Source: PALSA-505 sp963762615
Lineage (GTDB): Bacteria > Actinomycetota > Actinomycetes > Streptosporangiales > Streptosporangiaceae
Assembly: GCA_963762615.1 (NCBI GenBank)
Contig: CAVXLG010000020.1
Coordinates: 434,001 to 498,000 of the forward strand
Direction of reading: 5' to 3'
Length of the DNA: 64,000 nucleotides
This document shows, one piece after another, positions 31,629 through 41,325 of this stretch (positions are counted from its first letter, which is position 1; every line of letters begins with the position of its first letter). The position numbers and the translations under genes were made by a program. The notes beneath the pieces were generated by a model, which saw nothing but the letters and a program-made list of their open reading frames with translations, was not told the origin of the DNA and made no database searches.

Positions 31629-32456
31629 ATGCCCGCCGCAGCCGGCCATCACCAGGCCGGGATCCGCTCCCCCCGGGTCAGGGCGGCGCGCCAGCTGGGA
31701 AAGCGGGCGCTGCGCCAGCGAGCCCGCGCTTTCCTGGTCGAGGGCCCGCAGGGGGTCGCCGAAGCGCTGGCCTACCGGCGCCGGGCTGACCGAGCTGTTC
31801 GTGACCGGGGAGGGCCGGTCACGATACGCGGAGCTCGCTGACCTGGCCAGCCGCCAGGGGGCTGACGTGCAGCTGGTCAGCGGCGAGGTGATGGCGAGCG
31901 CTGGCGCAGACCATCACCCCGCAGGGCGTGCTCGGCGTCTGCATGTTCATCGACGTGCCGCTGGCCCAGCTGACCGCGGCCAGCCCCGCGCTGGTGGTCG
32001 TGCTGGCCCACGTGCGCGACCCGGGCAACGCGGGCACCGTGCTGCGCACCGCGGACGCCGCGGGCGCGCGACGGCGTCGTGTTCTCCGCCGCCTCGGTGG
32101 ACCCGTACAACGGCAAGTGCGTCCGGGCCTCCGCGGGCAGCCTCTTCCACCTGCCCGTGGTGGTCGGGGTGAGCGCGGCCGAGGCGGCGGCCTCGCTGCG
32201 CGCCGCCGGGCTGCGGATCCTGGCCGCGGACGGCCGCGGCCGCCGCTCGCTCGACGAGCTCGCCGATGCGGGCGAACTGGCCGGCCCGACCGCGTGGCTG
32301 TTCGGCAACGAGGCCTGGGGCCTGCCCGGTGACCTGCTCGCCCTGGCCGACGAGACCGTCGCGGTCCCGATCTACGGCCGGGCGGAGAGCCTGAACCTGG
32401 CCGCGGCGGCCGCGGTATGCCTGTACGGCTCGGCCCGGGCGCAGCGGCAGCGATGA
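31629..32456 (+). pseudogene. TrmH/SpoU-family RNA 2'-O-methyltransferase, three frame breaks
   Basis: The family methylates ribose in tRNA or rRNA using SAM through a trefoil knot. The SpoU motifs are all visible but in different frames: RAFLVEGPQGVAEALAYRR, then LFVTGEGRSRYAELADLASR, then VLAHVRDPGNAGTVLRTADA, then DGVVFSAASVDPYNGK through WLFGNEAWGL and IPIYGRAESLNLAAAAAVCL-like motif 3 (VPIYGRAESLN). Each switch is +1, at about 31785, 31900 and 32069. Removing one base at each gives a 274-residue protein of normal size. It sits between rplT and a sensor kinase, as in streptomycetes. Start ATG 31629 has no clear ribosome binding site. Confidence 0.82.
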
Positions 32457-32679
32457 TCGCCGCGCTGAGGCGGCCGATCCGAGGTGCCCAGATATCGGGC
32501 ATCCGGCACGTACCCGGGCATACTGGCACATCTGCATGAAATTAGGGACTCCCGCCGGGCCGCTCCGACGCGCTAGAGTCTGACCGCATTCCGTTACGCC
32601 CGCGGGCTGACGGCGGGCTGGCCCCGGGGCCGGATCTGCCGTGCGCGTGCCGGGCGAAACCTTTCGAGCGGATGGGATC

Positions 32680-33898
32680 ATGACGGGCACAGGCCGGGTC
32701 GGCGGCTATCGTGCGGGCAGCTACCGCGCGGGCTGCTACGGCGGATGGGGCCCGGCCGGCGGGGACGAGTCCGTCCCCAGCCCGGAATACGACGAGCTGC
32801 CGCACGGCGGGCCCGACACGCCGGCCAGCCTGGTCATCGCGGACGACCTGCCGGACGGCCTGGTGATCGCCGACGAGGCCGGGCGGGTGGAGGTCTTCAA
32901 CGCCGCGGCCGCCCGGCTGACCGGCACGCCGGCCGCCGATGCCCTGGGCAAGCACGTCTACGACGTGCTCGCGCTGCGCGACTGCCGACGACCGCAGCTG
33001 GTGGGCCTGCACCGATCCGTATCACGGCCTGTGCACCAGGACCAGGCATCCCGAGGCATCCCTGTACCTGCCGGACGGGACCGAGGTCCTCGTCACCATG
33101 GGCTACGTCCGCGACCGGCGGCAGGCCCGGGCGCCCAGGAGCGTGCGCCGCATCGTGATCAGCCTGCGCGGAGCCGAGCCGCGGGCCCGGCTCGAGCGCA
33201 GCCGCGCCGACCTCGTCTCTACCGTGGCGCACGAGCTGCGCTCGCCGCTGACCAGCGTCAAGGGCTTCACCGCGACCCTGCTGGCCAAGTGGTACCGGTT
33301 CACCGACGACCAGAAGCGGGTCATGCTGGAGACGGTCAACGCCGACGCGGACCGGGTGACCAGGCTCATCACCGACCTGCTGGACGTGTCCCGGATCGAG
33401 TCCGGCCGCCTCGAGGTGCACCGCCAGTGGGTGGACATCCCGGCCCGGGCGCGGAAGATCATCGCCGGCCGGGTCGCGGCCGGCGAGCACCCGAGCCGGT
33501 TCGCGCTGGAACTGGGCGGCCCGCTCCCGGAAACCTGGCTGGACCAGGACAAGGTCGATCAGATCATCGGCAACCTGGTGGAGAACGCGCTGCGGCACGG
33601 CGCTGGTACCGTAACGATTGTGGTGGAACCGGCGGATGCGGGCGGCGGCCCTGGCGACAGCGCCCGGGCGGTCGCTGTTTCCGTGCGCGATCAGGGCGAG
33701 GGCGTGGCGCCCGAGCTGGCGCCGAGGGTGTTCCGCCCGTTCTGGCGGGCCAAGCGCCGCAGCGGAACCGGCCTCGGCCTGTTCATCGTGAAGGGCCTGG
33801 TCGAGGCGCACGGCGGCACGATCACCGTGCAGACGGCTCCGGGAGGCGGGGCGGAGTTCCGATTTACCATGCCCGCCGGGACGCCCGACTTCGGCTGA
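32680..33898 (+). CDS. PAS-containing sensor histidine kinase, one-base frameshift
   Basis: A soluble-looking kinase: a PAS domain (DLPDGLVIADEAGRVEVFNA, about 55-110), HisKA with the phosphorylated His in VAHELRSPLTSVKGF, and HATPase motifs LVENALRHG (N), VRDQGEGV (G1) and GTGLGLFIVKGLVEAHGG (G2). The frame changes +1 at 32983 (GAC-T-GCC); without that T the sequence reads LRDADDRSWWACTDPYHG and the protein is 405 residues. A histidine kinase lies at this place, between the methyltransferase and pheS, in many actinobacteria. No response regulator is adjacent. ATG 32680 chosen over GTG 32641 because GGATGGG precedes it. Confidence 0.85.
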
Positions 33899-34043
33899 CG
33901 GAGCGGGAGGTCCGGGGTCCTTCCCCGGCTGCCACGGTTACCCGGCGGGTGCCCGAAGCGACGGCGTGGCCGCGATCGCCGATCGCGATCGACACGCCAG
34001 GCAGGGCGAGCGTCACATTCAGCCAGGCACAGGGAGACAGCGG

Positions 34044-35173
34044 ATGTCTGCAGGCAGCAAGCAGTATGACCCGGTGGAGGTGGCCGTGCTTTCCCCGGAT
34101 GAGGTAGACCGGGCCCGTGACGAGGCGCTGGCGGCCATCGCCGCGGCCGGCGACCTGGACGAGCTCAAGGCCGCCCGGCTCGCCCACTCCGGCGACCGGG
34201 CGCCGCTGACCTTGGCCAGCGCCGAGATCGGGGCGCTGCCGCCGGCCGCCCGCGCCGAGGCGGGCAAGCGGGTAGGCGGAGCGCGGGCGCAGGTGCGGCA
34301 GGCGATCGGTGACCGCACGGCGGCGCTGGAAGCCGAGCGGGACGAGCGGATTCTCACCGCGGAGACCGTCGACGTGACGCTGCCGACCCGCCGCTCGGCG
34401 CGCGGTGCCCGGCACCCGGACACCCTGGTCAGCGACCGGCTGACCGACGTGTTCGTGGCCATGGGCTACGAGGTCGCGGAGGGTCCCGAGGTCGAGGCCG
34501 AGTGGTACAACTTCGACGCGCTCAACTTCGCCCCCGACCATCCGGCGCGGGCGATGCAGGACACCCTGTTCGTGGCCGGGCCGGACGGCGGGCAGGACTC
34601 CGGGATGGTGCTGCGCACGCACACCTCGCCGGTGCAGATCCGGGCGATGCTGACCCGCCAGCTGCCGCTGTACGTGGTGAGCCCCGGGAAGTGCTACCGC
34701 ACCGACGAACTCGACGCCACGCACAGCCCGGTGTTCCACCAGATCGAGGGGCTGGCGGTGGACGAGGGACTGACCATGGCCGACCTGCGCGGCGCGGTCC
34801 AGGCGTTCGTGGACGCGATGTTCGGCGAAGGGCTGCGGACCAGGTTCCGGCCGGACTTCTTCCCGTTCACCGAGCCGTCCGCGGACGTGTCGATGGAATG
34901 CCACGTGTGCCGCGGCGCGCTCCGCCCGGCCGCGCGGCGGGCCCTGCCGGGTGTGCAAGTCGCAGGGCTGGATCGAGATCGCCGGGTGCGGGATGGTGAA
35001 CCCGCGAGTGCTCGTGGCCTGCGGCATCGATCCGGACCGGTACAGCGGGTTCGCCTTCGGGCTCGGCATCGAGCGGACCCTGATGATCGGGTACGGGGTC
35101 CGACATGAGGGACACCATCGAGGGCGACGTGCGGTTCTCCGCCGCGTTCGGGATGGAGACTCTGACATGCTGA
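34044..35173 (+). CDS. pheS: Phenylalanyl-tRNA synthetase alpha subunit, two frame breaks
   Basis: Catalytic subunit of the alpha2-beta2 enzyme. From ATG 34044 (AGGGAGAC upstream): coiled-coil arm, then motif 1/2 region (TDVFVAMGYEVAEGPEVEAEWYNFDAL, THTSPVQIRAM, GKCYRTDELDATHSPVFHQIEG). The frame breaks at 34920 (extra C; then RVCKSQGWIEIAGCGMVNP in +1) and again near 35101, where GTCCGACATG replaces an expected GTCCGNGACATG (two bases short), after which MRDTIEGDVRFSAAFGME ends at TGA 35171-35173. Corrected length is about 376 residues, normal. Overlaps pheT by 7 bases. Confidence 0.92.
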
Positions 35174-37779
35174 TCCCGCTTTCCTGGGTGCGCGAGTACG
35201 CGCCCATCGACGAGGAGGCCGCCCAGCCAGCGGAGGTCGCGCGGCGGCTGACCGCGGCCGGGCTCGAGGTGGAGTCCGCTACCGCGTCGGGCCACGACGT
35301 CCGCGGCGTGGTCGTCGCCGAAGTACTGGAGATCGAGGAGCTGGCCGGGTACAAGAAGCCGATCAGGTTCTGCCGGCGTGACCGCGGGCGACGCCGACCC
35401 GGACGGCGAGCCGTACGGCGTGATCTGCGGGGCGGCCAACTTCTCGGTCGGCGACCGGGTGCCGCTGGCGGTTCCCGGCGCCGAGCTGCCCGGCGGCGTA
35501 CAGATCGGTGCCAAGCAGGCCTACGGCCGGATGTCGGCCGGGATGATCTGCTCGCCGGACGAGCTGGCCATCGGCGACGAGCACGCCGGCATCCTGGTGC
35601 TGCCCGCCGACGCGCCGCTCGGCGCGGACTTCGCGGATTACGCCGGGCTGCGGGACGTGGTACTGGACATCGCGGTCACCCCCGACCGCGGCTACGCTCT
35701 GTCGGTCCGCGGGGTGGCGCGCGAGCTGGCCAGCGCGTACGCCGTTCCGTTCACCGACCCGGCCGGGGCCGGTGCCGCCGACGACGCGGCCGGCGCGCGG
35801 GCGCCGGATGTGTACCCGGCGAGCATCGCCGACCCGACCGCCTGCGACCGGTTCGTGCTGCGCGAGGTGCGCGGCCTGGACCCCGCCGCCCGGACGCCGC
35901 TGTGGATGCGGGTCCGGCTGGCCCGGGCCGGGCTGCGCTGCGTCTGGCTGGCCGTGGACATCACCAATTACGTGATGCTCGAGCTCGGCCAGCCGCTGCA
36001 CGCCTTCGACCGGTCGAAGCTCAGCGGGCCCATCGTGGTCCGGCGGGCTGAGCCGGGCGAGCGGCTGGAGACCCTGGATCACGTGGTGCGCGCGCTCGAC
36101 CCCGACGACATCCTGATCACCGACTCCTCAGGGCCGATCTCGCTGGCGGGCACGATGGGCGGCATCGGCACCGAGATCGACGAGAATTCCGCCGACCTGG
36201 TCATCGAGGCCGCGCACTTCTCCGCGGAGGGAACCGCCCGGATGAGCAGGCGGCACAAGCTGAGCAGCGAGGCGTCCTACCGGTTCGAGCGCGGCGTCGA
36301 TCGCGAGCTGCCGCTGCGCGCCTCCGCGCAGGCGGTGTCCCTGCTGGCCTCGTTCGGCGGCGCGAGCGTGATCCCGGGCTGCACGCACGCCTGGGTACCG
36401 GTGCCGCCGGTCACGATCACGATGCCGGTGAGCTACCCGGACGAGGTGGCCGGGGCGGTGTACGGACGGGACACGGTGGTGCGGCGGCTGCGCGAGGTCG
36501 GCTGCGAGGTACCGGCCGGCCCGGCGGCCGATGGCCAGCTGCCGGCCGACGGCAGGCACCTGCGGCAGGACCACGGCAGGCACGACCGTTCCGCGACGGC
36601 GCTCGTGGTCAGCCCGCCGTCCTGGCGGCCCGACCTGACCGACCCGAGCGACCTGGCCGAGGAGGTCATCCGCCTCGAGGGGTACGCGAACATCCCGGTC
36701 GCGATGCCGCGCGCGCCCGCCGGGCGCGGGCTGACCGCCAGGCAGCGGACCCGGCGCGGCGTCGGCCGCGGGCTCGCGGCGGCTGGCTACGTGGAGGTGC
36801 TGAGCTGGCCGTTCGGCTCGCCCGGCGATGCCGATGCCCTCGGGCTGCCGGCCGAGGACCCGCGCCGCCTGGCGGTGCAGGATCGCCAACCCGCTCAGCG
36901 AGGACGAGCCGCAGCTGCGCACTACCCTGCTTCCCGGGCTGCTGCGCGTGCTCGCCCGCAACATCGGCCGCGGGTTTGCCGACGTTGCGCTCTTCGAGAT
37001 GGGACTGGTGTTCCGCCCGCGTCCCGGCGGCAGCGGGATCGCGCCCATCCTCGCGGTGGACCATGCCCCCACGGTGGCGGAGCTGAGCGCGCTGAACGCC
37101 GAGCTGCCCGATCAGCCGGTGCGGGTAGCCGCGGTGCTGGCCGGCCAGCGCGAGCTGGACGGCTGGTGGGGAGACGGCCGGGCCGCGTCGTGGGCTGACG
37201 CGGTGCAGGCGGCCGGCGAGGTATGCGCCGCCTGCCGGGTACCGGTCACGATCCGGGCCGCACAGCAGCCGCCGTGGCATCCCGGGCGCTGCGCGGCCGT
37301 GTTCGTGCCGTCCGGGGACGGCCACGAGTGGCTGGCCGGGCACGCCGGAGAGCTGCATCCCCGGGTGGTCCGTGCCTTCGGCCTGCCCGAGCGGGCCTGC
37401 GCCATGGAGGTCGACCTCTCGGTGATCGAGACCGCGGCCGGCCGGGTGGCCGGGGATACAGCCGCCGCGGGTGTCCGGCTATCCGGTCGCGATCCAGGAC
37501 GTGGCGGTGAGCGTGCCTGCGGCCGTGCCGGCGGCGGACGTGCAGGAGGCGCTGACCGCGGGGGTGGCGCAGACAGGCGCGGCCGAGCTGCTCGAGGAGA
37601 TCAGGCTGTTCGACCTGTACACGGGGGAGCAGACCGGCGAGGGGCGCAAGTCGCTGGCCTACACGCTGCGGTTCCGCGCGCCGGACCGTACCCTCACCGT
37701 GGAGGAGACGTCGTCGCTGCGGGACGCTGCCGTGGCCGAAGCGGCGCGCCGGGTGGGCGCGGTACTGCGCGGCGGCTGA
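35167..37779 (+). CDS. pheT: Phenylalanyl-tRNA synthetase beta subunit, three frame breaks
   Basis: Starts MLIPLSWVREYAPIDEEAAQ at ATG 35167. Domain order is normal: tRNA-binding OB fold (VVVAEVLEIEELAGYKKPIRF, then GVICGAANFSVGDRVPLA), B3/4 editing domain, B5, core and C-terminal FDX-ACB domain (SGYPVAIQDVAVSVPAAVPA). The frame steps +1 at about 35377, 36881 and 37470. Removing one base at each site gives a continuous protein of about 869 residues with expected joins, for example VQIANPLSEDEPQLRTTLLP. Essential enzyme, so errors in the sequence are the likeliest cause. Confidence 0.92.
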
Positions 37780-37953
37780 ACTGCCTGCTCTCTGCTGCCG
37801 CGACCGGTGCGGGGGGCCCTCGCGTTTGTTAGGCTCGGCGGCGACTCCAGGTGATGACCCGCTCACGGCGGATCACCGGCGGCAACGGATCCGGAGGACG
37901 AGATAGCGGAGGTCGGGTCGGCTGAGCGCGCCGAGCGGGCGACGTTCAGCCAG

Positions 37954-39123
37954 GTGTTCGCGGTGACGGAGTTCCGGGCGCTCTGGTCTGCGCAGATGCT
38001 CTCGGTCGCCGGGGATCAGCTCGCCAGGGTCGCACTGACCTGGCTGGTGTACGACCGGACCCGCTCGTCACTGCTGGCGGCGATCACCTTCGTCGCCAGC
38101 ATCGTGCCCACCTTTATCGGCGGCGTGACCCTGTCGGGTCTCGGCGACCGGTTCTCCCGCCGGCAGGTCATGATCGTCTGCGACCTGATCCGGGCTGCGC
38201 TGGTCATCATCATGGCGCTGCCCGGGATACCCGTCGCCGCCCTGGTCGCGCTCTTGTTCGCGGTAACCACGGTCGGCGCCCCGTTCACGTCGGCGCGGGC
38301 CGCGCTGTACCCGGAGGTGCTGGCCGGTGACCGGTACGTGCTCGGCACCGCGATCACCATCACGACGTACCAGTTCGCGCAGGTCATAGGGTTTGCCGTC
38401 GGCGGGGCGGTGGTCAGCCTCGTCGGCGTGCGCACGTCGCTGATCGCCGACGCGATCACGTTCGCCGGCTCCGCGATCATCGTGCGCGGATGGGTCAGCG
38501 CCCGGCCGGCTTCGCGCGGGCTGCGCCGCGCCAAGATCAGCTCGATCGCTGACCTGCGGTCCGGCGCCCGGCTGGTGGCCGCGAACCCGGCGCTGCGCAC
38601 GCCCATGCTGTTCGGCTGGCTGGCGGCCTTCTACGACGTGCCCGAGGGGGTCGCCGCGCCGCTGGCCCGGATGCTCGGCGGAGGCGCAGCCACGGTCGGC
38701 CTGCTGCTGGCCGCCGCGGCGCTGGGCGCGGTGATCGGATCGATGGCCTTCGGCCGTCTGGTTGACCCGCCTGCCCGGCTGAGATGGATGGGTCCGCTGG
38801 CCGTGCTCACGACCGCCGTGCTCACGGGGTTCTTCCTCGGCCCGGATCTCCTGTTCGCGCTGCTCATCCTGCTGGCATCCGGGCTGTTCGCGTGCTTTCA
38901 GCTGGCCGCCAATGCGGCGTTCGTCAGCGCTGCTCCCGCCGCCCAGCGCAGCCAGGCGTTCGGGCTGGCCCTGGGCGGCATGAGCCTGGGTCAGGGCACC
39001 CTGATGATCCTCGCCGGCGCGGCGGCGGAGCATTTCGCGCCGACAGACGTGGTCGGAGTGGCTGGCGTCCTTGGTGCCATCGCGGCGGCGGCCCTCGCCG
39101 CCAGCTGGTCGCGGCGGCGCTGA
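37954..39123 (+). CDS. MFS transporter
   Basis: The 389-residue protein has about 12 hydrophobic segments and the MFS motif-A-like loop GLGDRFSRRQVMIVCDLIR after helix 2; the N-terminus FRALWSAQMLSVAGDQLARV is typical of drug-efflux-like MFS proteins of actinobacteria. Substrate unknown. GTG 37954 is the first standard start, but the upstream codons read ATFSQ and relatives extend there. An ATA at 37903 has an ideal GGAGG five bases upstream, so the real start may be near 37903. A TAGGCT at 37834-37839 could be the -10 box. Confidence 0.88.
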   Translation: MFAVTEFRALWSAQMLSVAGDQLARVALTWLVYDRTRSSLLAAITFVASIVPTFIGGVTLSGLGDRFSRRQVMIVCDLIRAALVIIMALPGIPVAALVALLFAVTTVGAPFTSARAALYPEVLAGDRYVLGTAITITTYQFAQVIGFAVGGAVVSLVGVRTSLIADAITFAGSAIIVRGWVSARPASRGLRRAKISSIADLRSGARLVAANPALRTPMLFGWLAAFYDVPEGVAAPLARMLGGGAATVGLLLAAAALGAVIGSMAFGRLVDPPARLRWMGPLAVLTTAVLTGFFLGPDLLFALLILLASGLFACFQLAANAAFVSAAPAAQRSQAFGLALGGMSLGQGTLMILAGAAAEHFAPTDVVGVAGVLGAIAAAALAASWSRRR

Positions 39124-39164
39124 TCGCCGGCTCGCGGGCACCGTACCCGTTGATCTGGTGGTGA

Positions 39165-39188
39165 CTAGCCCCAGGTCGTGGTGCGCAC
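39165..39188 (-). CDS. Candidate heptapeptide ORF MRTTTWG, copy A
   Basis: On the minus strand GTG (39188-39186) opens seven codons ending in TAG (39167-39165). GGAGG lies 6 bases upstream (plus-strand 39195-39199) within a longer GGGAGGTGG, an ideal ribosome binding site. The encoded peptide MRTTTWG is identical to copy B 43 bases upstream of it. The only coding differences from copy B are GTG for ATG and ACC for ACG at codon 3, which is synonymous. No known family; ultrashort peptide genes of this size exist (MccA of microcin C, 7 residues), but no modifying enzyme is visible nearby. Confidence 0.45.
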   Translation of the reverse strand: MRTTTWG

Positions 39189-39231
39189 TGTCCACCTCCC
39201 TCGCCCTCGGCAGCTGCGGAACCTGTGTTGA

Positions 39232-39255
39232 CTAGCCCCAGGTCGTCGTGCGCAT
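39232..39255 (-). CDS. Candidate heptapeptide ORF MRTTTWG, copy B
   Basis: On the minus strand ATG (39255-39253) opens seven codons ending in TAG (39234-39232). GGAGGGAG precedes it (plus-strand 39263-39270) at 7 bases. It would be translated first, followed 43 bases later by copy A on the same transcript. The sequence around the two ribosome binding sites differs, while the coding triplets are conserved, apart from a short common TAGTCA after the stop. Transcription would continue antisense into the MFS gene. Function unknown. Confidence 0.45.
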   Translation of the reverse strand: MRTTTWG

Positions 39256-39496
39256 GACGCGTCTCCCTCCAGGCCGGGCAGATCCCTCACTCCGGAGTCG
39301 TCACCGTTACGGCGGGCCAGCACCGCGCGGGTTCACCGGCGGGGCCGCTGGCGGCGCTTGGTTCATCGTCGCACGCACAACCTGCCCCAGAACGTCTGGA
39401 TAATGCCCTTTATCGGCGACGCGCGCGAGCTGGCGTCATCATGTAACTCAGTGATGACGTTCCGCCCCGGAAAGAATACCAGGGAGTAACCTAGAC

Positions 39497-39526
39497 TTGA
39501 CAGACAGCAGTCATGCACTGTGACAA
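39497..39526 (+). promoter_or_regulatory. Predicted promoter for the GGDEF gene
   Basis: TTGACA (39497-39502), a perfect -35 hexamer and rare in such G+C-rich DNA, is followed after 18 bases by TGACAA (39521-39526). The -10 is weak. It lies 40-60 bases before the possible starts of the GGDEF gene. Confidence 0.4.
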
Positions 39527-39562
39527 TGCACGCAGCGCCCATGCGGCTCCGTACGGGTCGCT

Positions 39563-40942
39563 TTGCTGGAAACACGCCGATACCCGGGGAGGAGGGCAGC
39601 TGGCATCGCCTCCGGCCGACGTGTGCGCCTGAACGTCCTCCCGGCTCCGGCGGCGTGGCCCATCTGGCGGCTGCCCCGCGGGGTTGCGGTCTTCGTCGTG
39701 GCCGTGATCGCCGCCAACCTCGCCGCGATCGGGCTGGCCGCCTCGTTCTTCACCTTCCGCTCCGGCGACCTGCTCCTCTTCGGCCTGCTGCTGGCCTGCG
39801 ACGCCGCTACGGTCGAGCTCACCAGGCGGTCCGGAGAGCCCGCAGGCGTGATCAAGGATGTGTACGCGGTCTGGGAACTGCCGGTCGCGATCCTGCTTCC
39901 CCCGCTGTTTGCCTTCCTCATCCCCATCGTCCGGATGGCGCTGGTGCAGTGGCGGATCCGCCGCGCCCCGCTCTACCGCAGGGTCTTCAGCTCCGCAGCC
40001 CTGGGCCTGGGCTTCGGCGCCGCGTCGGTCGCCTTCCATGCGCTGAGCAAGGCCGTGATCGGCTCGTCGCCCAGCCCCGGGGCGCATGCGGCGCTGTGGG
40101 TGGTGGCGGTCGCGGCCTGCGGCACGCTCGAGTGGGTGGTGAACACCACGCTGGTGCTGACGGCGGTCAAGGGCACCGATCCTTCGGCGCGGATACGCGA
40201 CATGGCGTTCTCCCGGGAGCCGCTCTTCAATGACATCACCGAGCTGTGCGTGGCGTTCCTGGTCGCGTTCGGCGCGGCGAGCAGCGCGCTGGTGGTCGTC
40301 TTCGCGTTCCCCTTCGTCATCTTGCTGCAGCGTTCGCTTCGGCACACCCAGCTGGTCAACGATTCGCGCATCGACTCCAAGACCGGGCTGCTCAACGCGG
40401 GCACCTGGGAACGCGAGGCCGCGGCCGAAGTCGCCCGGGCGTCCCGGACCCGCAACCCGCTGGCCGTGGCCCTGCTGGACATCGACAAGTTCAAGGCCGT
40501 CAACGACACCTACGGTCACCTGGTGGGAGACCAGGTACTCAAGGCGATCGCCGGCTCCCTCCAGGACTGCCTGCGCGAGTACGACCTGGTCGGCCGGTTC
40601 GGCGGCGAGGAGTTCGTCCTGCTGCTTCCGCATACGGCCGAGCGCGACGCGCACCGGATCTGCGAGCGGCTGCGCGTCCAGATCGCCGGGCTGCCCGTCG
40701 GCATCGGCGGCACCGCGGGGATCCAGCCCCTCTGGGTGACCGTCTCCATCGGGGTAGCCGTGCTCGACGCCGCCCGCCGCGACCTGACCGAGCTGCTCGC
40801 GGCCGCCGACCGCGCCCTCTACCGGGCCAAGGAAGCCGGCCGCGACCAGGTTCACATGATCACCAGCGACGCGGCAGGCACCGGTGACAGCGCGGTGGCC
40901 CGGCCGACCGACGGCCCGCCGCCCCCCGAAGGAGCGCGCTAA
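39563..40942 (+). CDS. Membrane-bound diguanylate cyclase (GGDEF)
   Basis: Makes cyclic di-GMP. The 459-residue frame has seven or so hydrophobic segments between residues 30 and 255, then a GGDEF domain: DSKTGLLNAGTWEREAAAEV, LLDIDKFKAVNDTYGHLVGD, the active-site loop GRFGGEEFVLLLP (GGEEF, catalytically competent form) and ADRALYRAKEAGRD. No EAL domain. The start is uncertain: TTG 39563 has no ribosome binding site, GTG 39623 is in frame, and a purine-rich GGGGAGGAGGG at 39586-39596 lies between them. Its stop overlaps the stop of the convergent next gene. Confidence 0.9.
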   Translation: MLETRRYPGRRAAGIASGRRVRLNVLPAPAAWPIWRLPRGVAVFVVAVIAANLAAIGLAASFFTFRSGDLLLFGLLLACDAATVELTRRSGEPAGVIKDVYAVWELPVAILLPPLFAFLIPIVRMALVQWRIRRAPLYRRVFSSAALGLGFGAASVAFHALSKAVIGSSPSPGAHAALWVVAVAACGTLEWVVNTTLVLTAVKGTDPSARIRDMAFSREPLFNDITELCVAFLVAFGAASSALVVVFAFPFVILLQRSLRHTQLVNDSRIDSKTGLLNAGTWEREAAAEVARASRTRNPLAVALLDIDKFKAVNDTYGHLVGDQVLKAIAGSLQDCLREYDLVGRFGGEEFVLLLPHTAERDAHRICERLRVQIAGLPVGIGGTAGIQPLWVTVSIGVAVLDAARRDLTELLAAADRALYRAKEAGRDQVHMITSDAAGTGDSAVARPTDGPPPPEGAR

Positions 40943-41277
40943 CTGCCCGCCTGGCCGTCCGGCGCGCCGGCCGGCGCCCCGCTGGGATCCTGCGGTTCGC
41001 AGGTGCCCTCGGCGATGGGCTCTACCACCCGGTGGCTGCTGCCGCTGCCGGACAGGGCCGCCACCATGCTGTCCCGGCAGACCTCGTAGCAGTAGCGGAT
41101 CCCGTCCACGTTCGCGTGCTGCTGCGCCCAGTTCCGGATCGCCCGGATCTCGGCGATGTCGTTGCCCGCCTGACCCGAGATGGCGCTTTCCGGGGAGCAC
41201 ATCTCGGACTGGATCCGCTCTGGCGGCTCGGCGTCGGCGGGCCAGATCCGGACCAGGTACTTGGTGACAAGATCCAT
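40939..41277 (-). CDS. Hypothetical protein, 112 residues
   Basis: I do not recognise a family. The protein begins MDLVTKYLVRIWPADAEPPE, has a middle with helices (NDIAEIRAIRNWAQQHANVD) and Cys residues at about 27, 63, 67 and 92, and a Pro/Gly/Ala tail. No signal peptide. The ATG at 41277 is preceded by GGAGGGGACG, a good ribosome binding site, which supports a real gene. It overlaps the end of the GGDEF gene by 3 bases tail to tail. Confidence 0.65.
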   Translation of the reverse strand: MDLVTKYLVRIWPADAEPPERIQSEMCSPESAISGQAGNDIAEIRAIRNWAQQHANVDGIRYCYEVCRDSMVAALSGSGSSHRVVEPIAEGTCEPQDPSGAPAGAPDGQAGS

Positions 41278-41325
41278 CGTCCCCTCCGTCGCGAGTCTAC
41301 GTCCGCGGGATCGGTCAGGCCGCGC

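Larger units (their letters stand above)
39124..39562. other. Gene-poor gap between MFS and GGDEF genes
   Basis: 439 bases with no ordinary gene. It holds the two tiny minus-strand ORFs described separately (39165-39188 and 39232-39255) and a predicted rightward promoter near 39497. A 70-codon minus-strand frame (39363-39575) has no ribosome binding site and no recognisable sequence. The stretch 39256-39480 shows nothing else I can name; its A+T is higher than the surroundings from about 39390 on. Confidence 0.6.

Noticed and set aside
31206..37779. Programmed ribosomal frameshifting in rplT, pheS and pheT
   Set aside because: Too many sites (about ten), no shared slippery sequence or downstream structure, and they occur in unrelated genes; sequence error is simpler.
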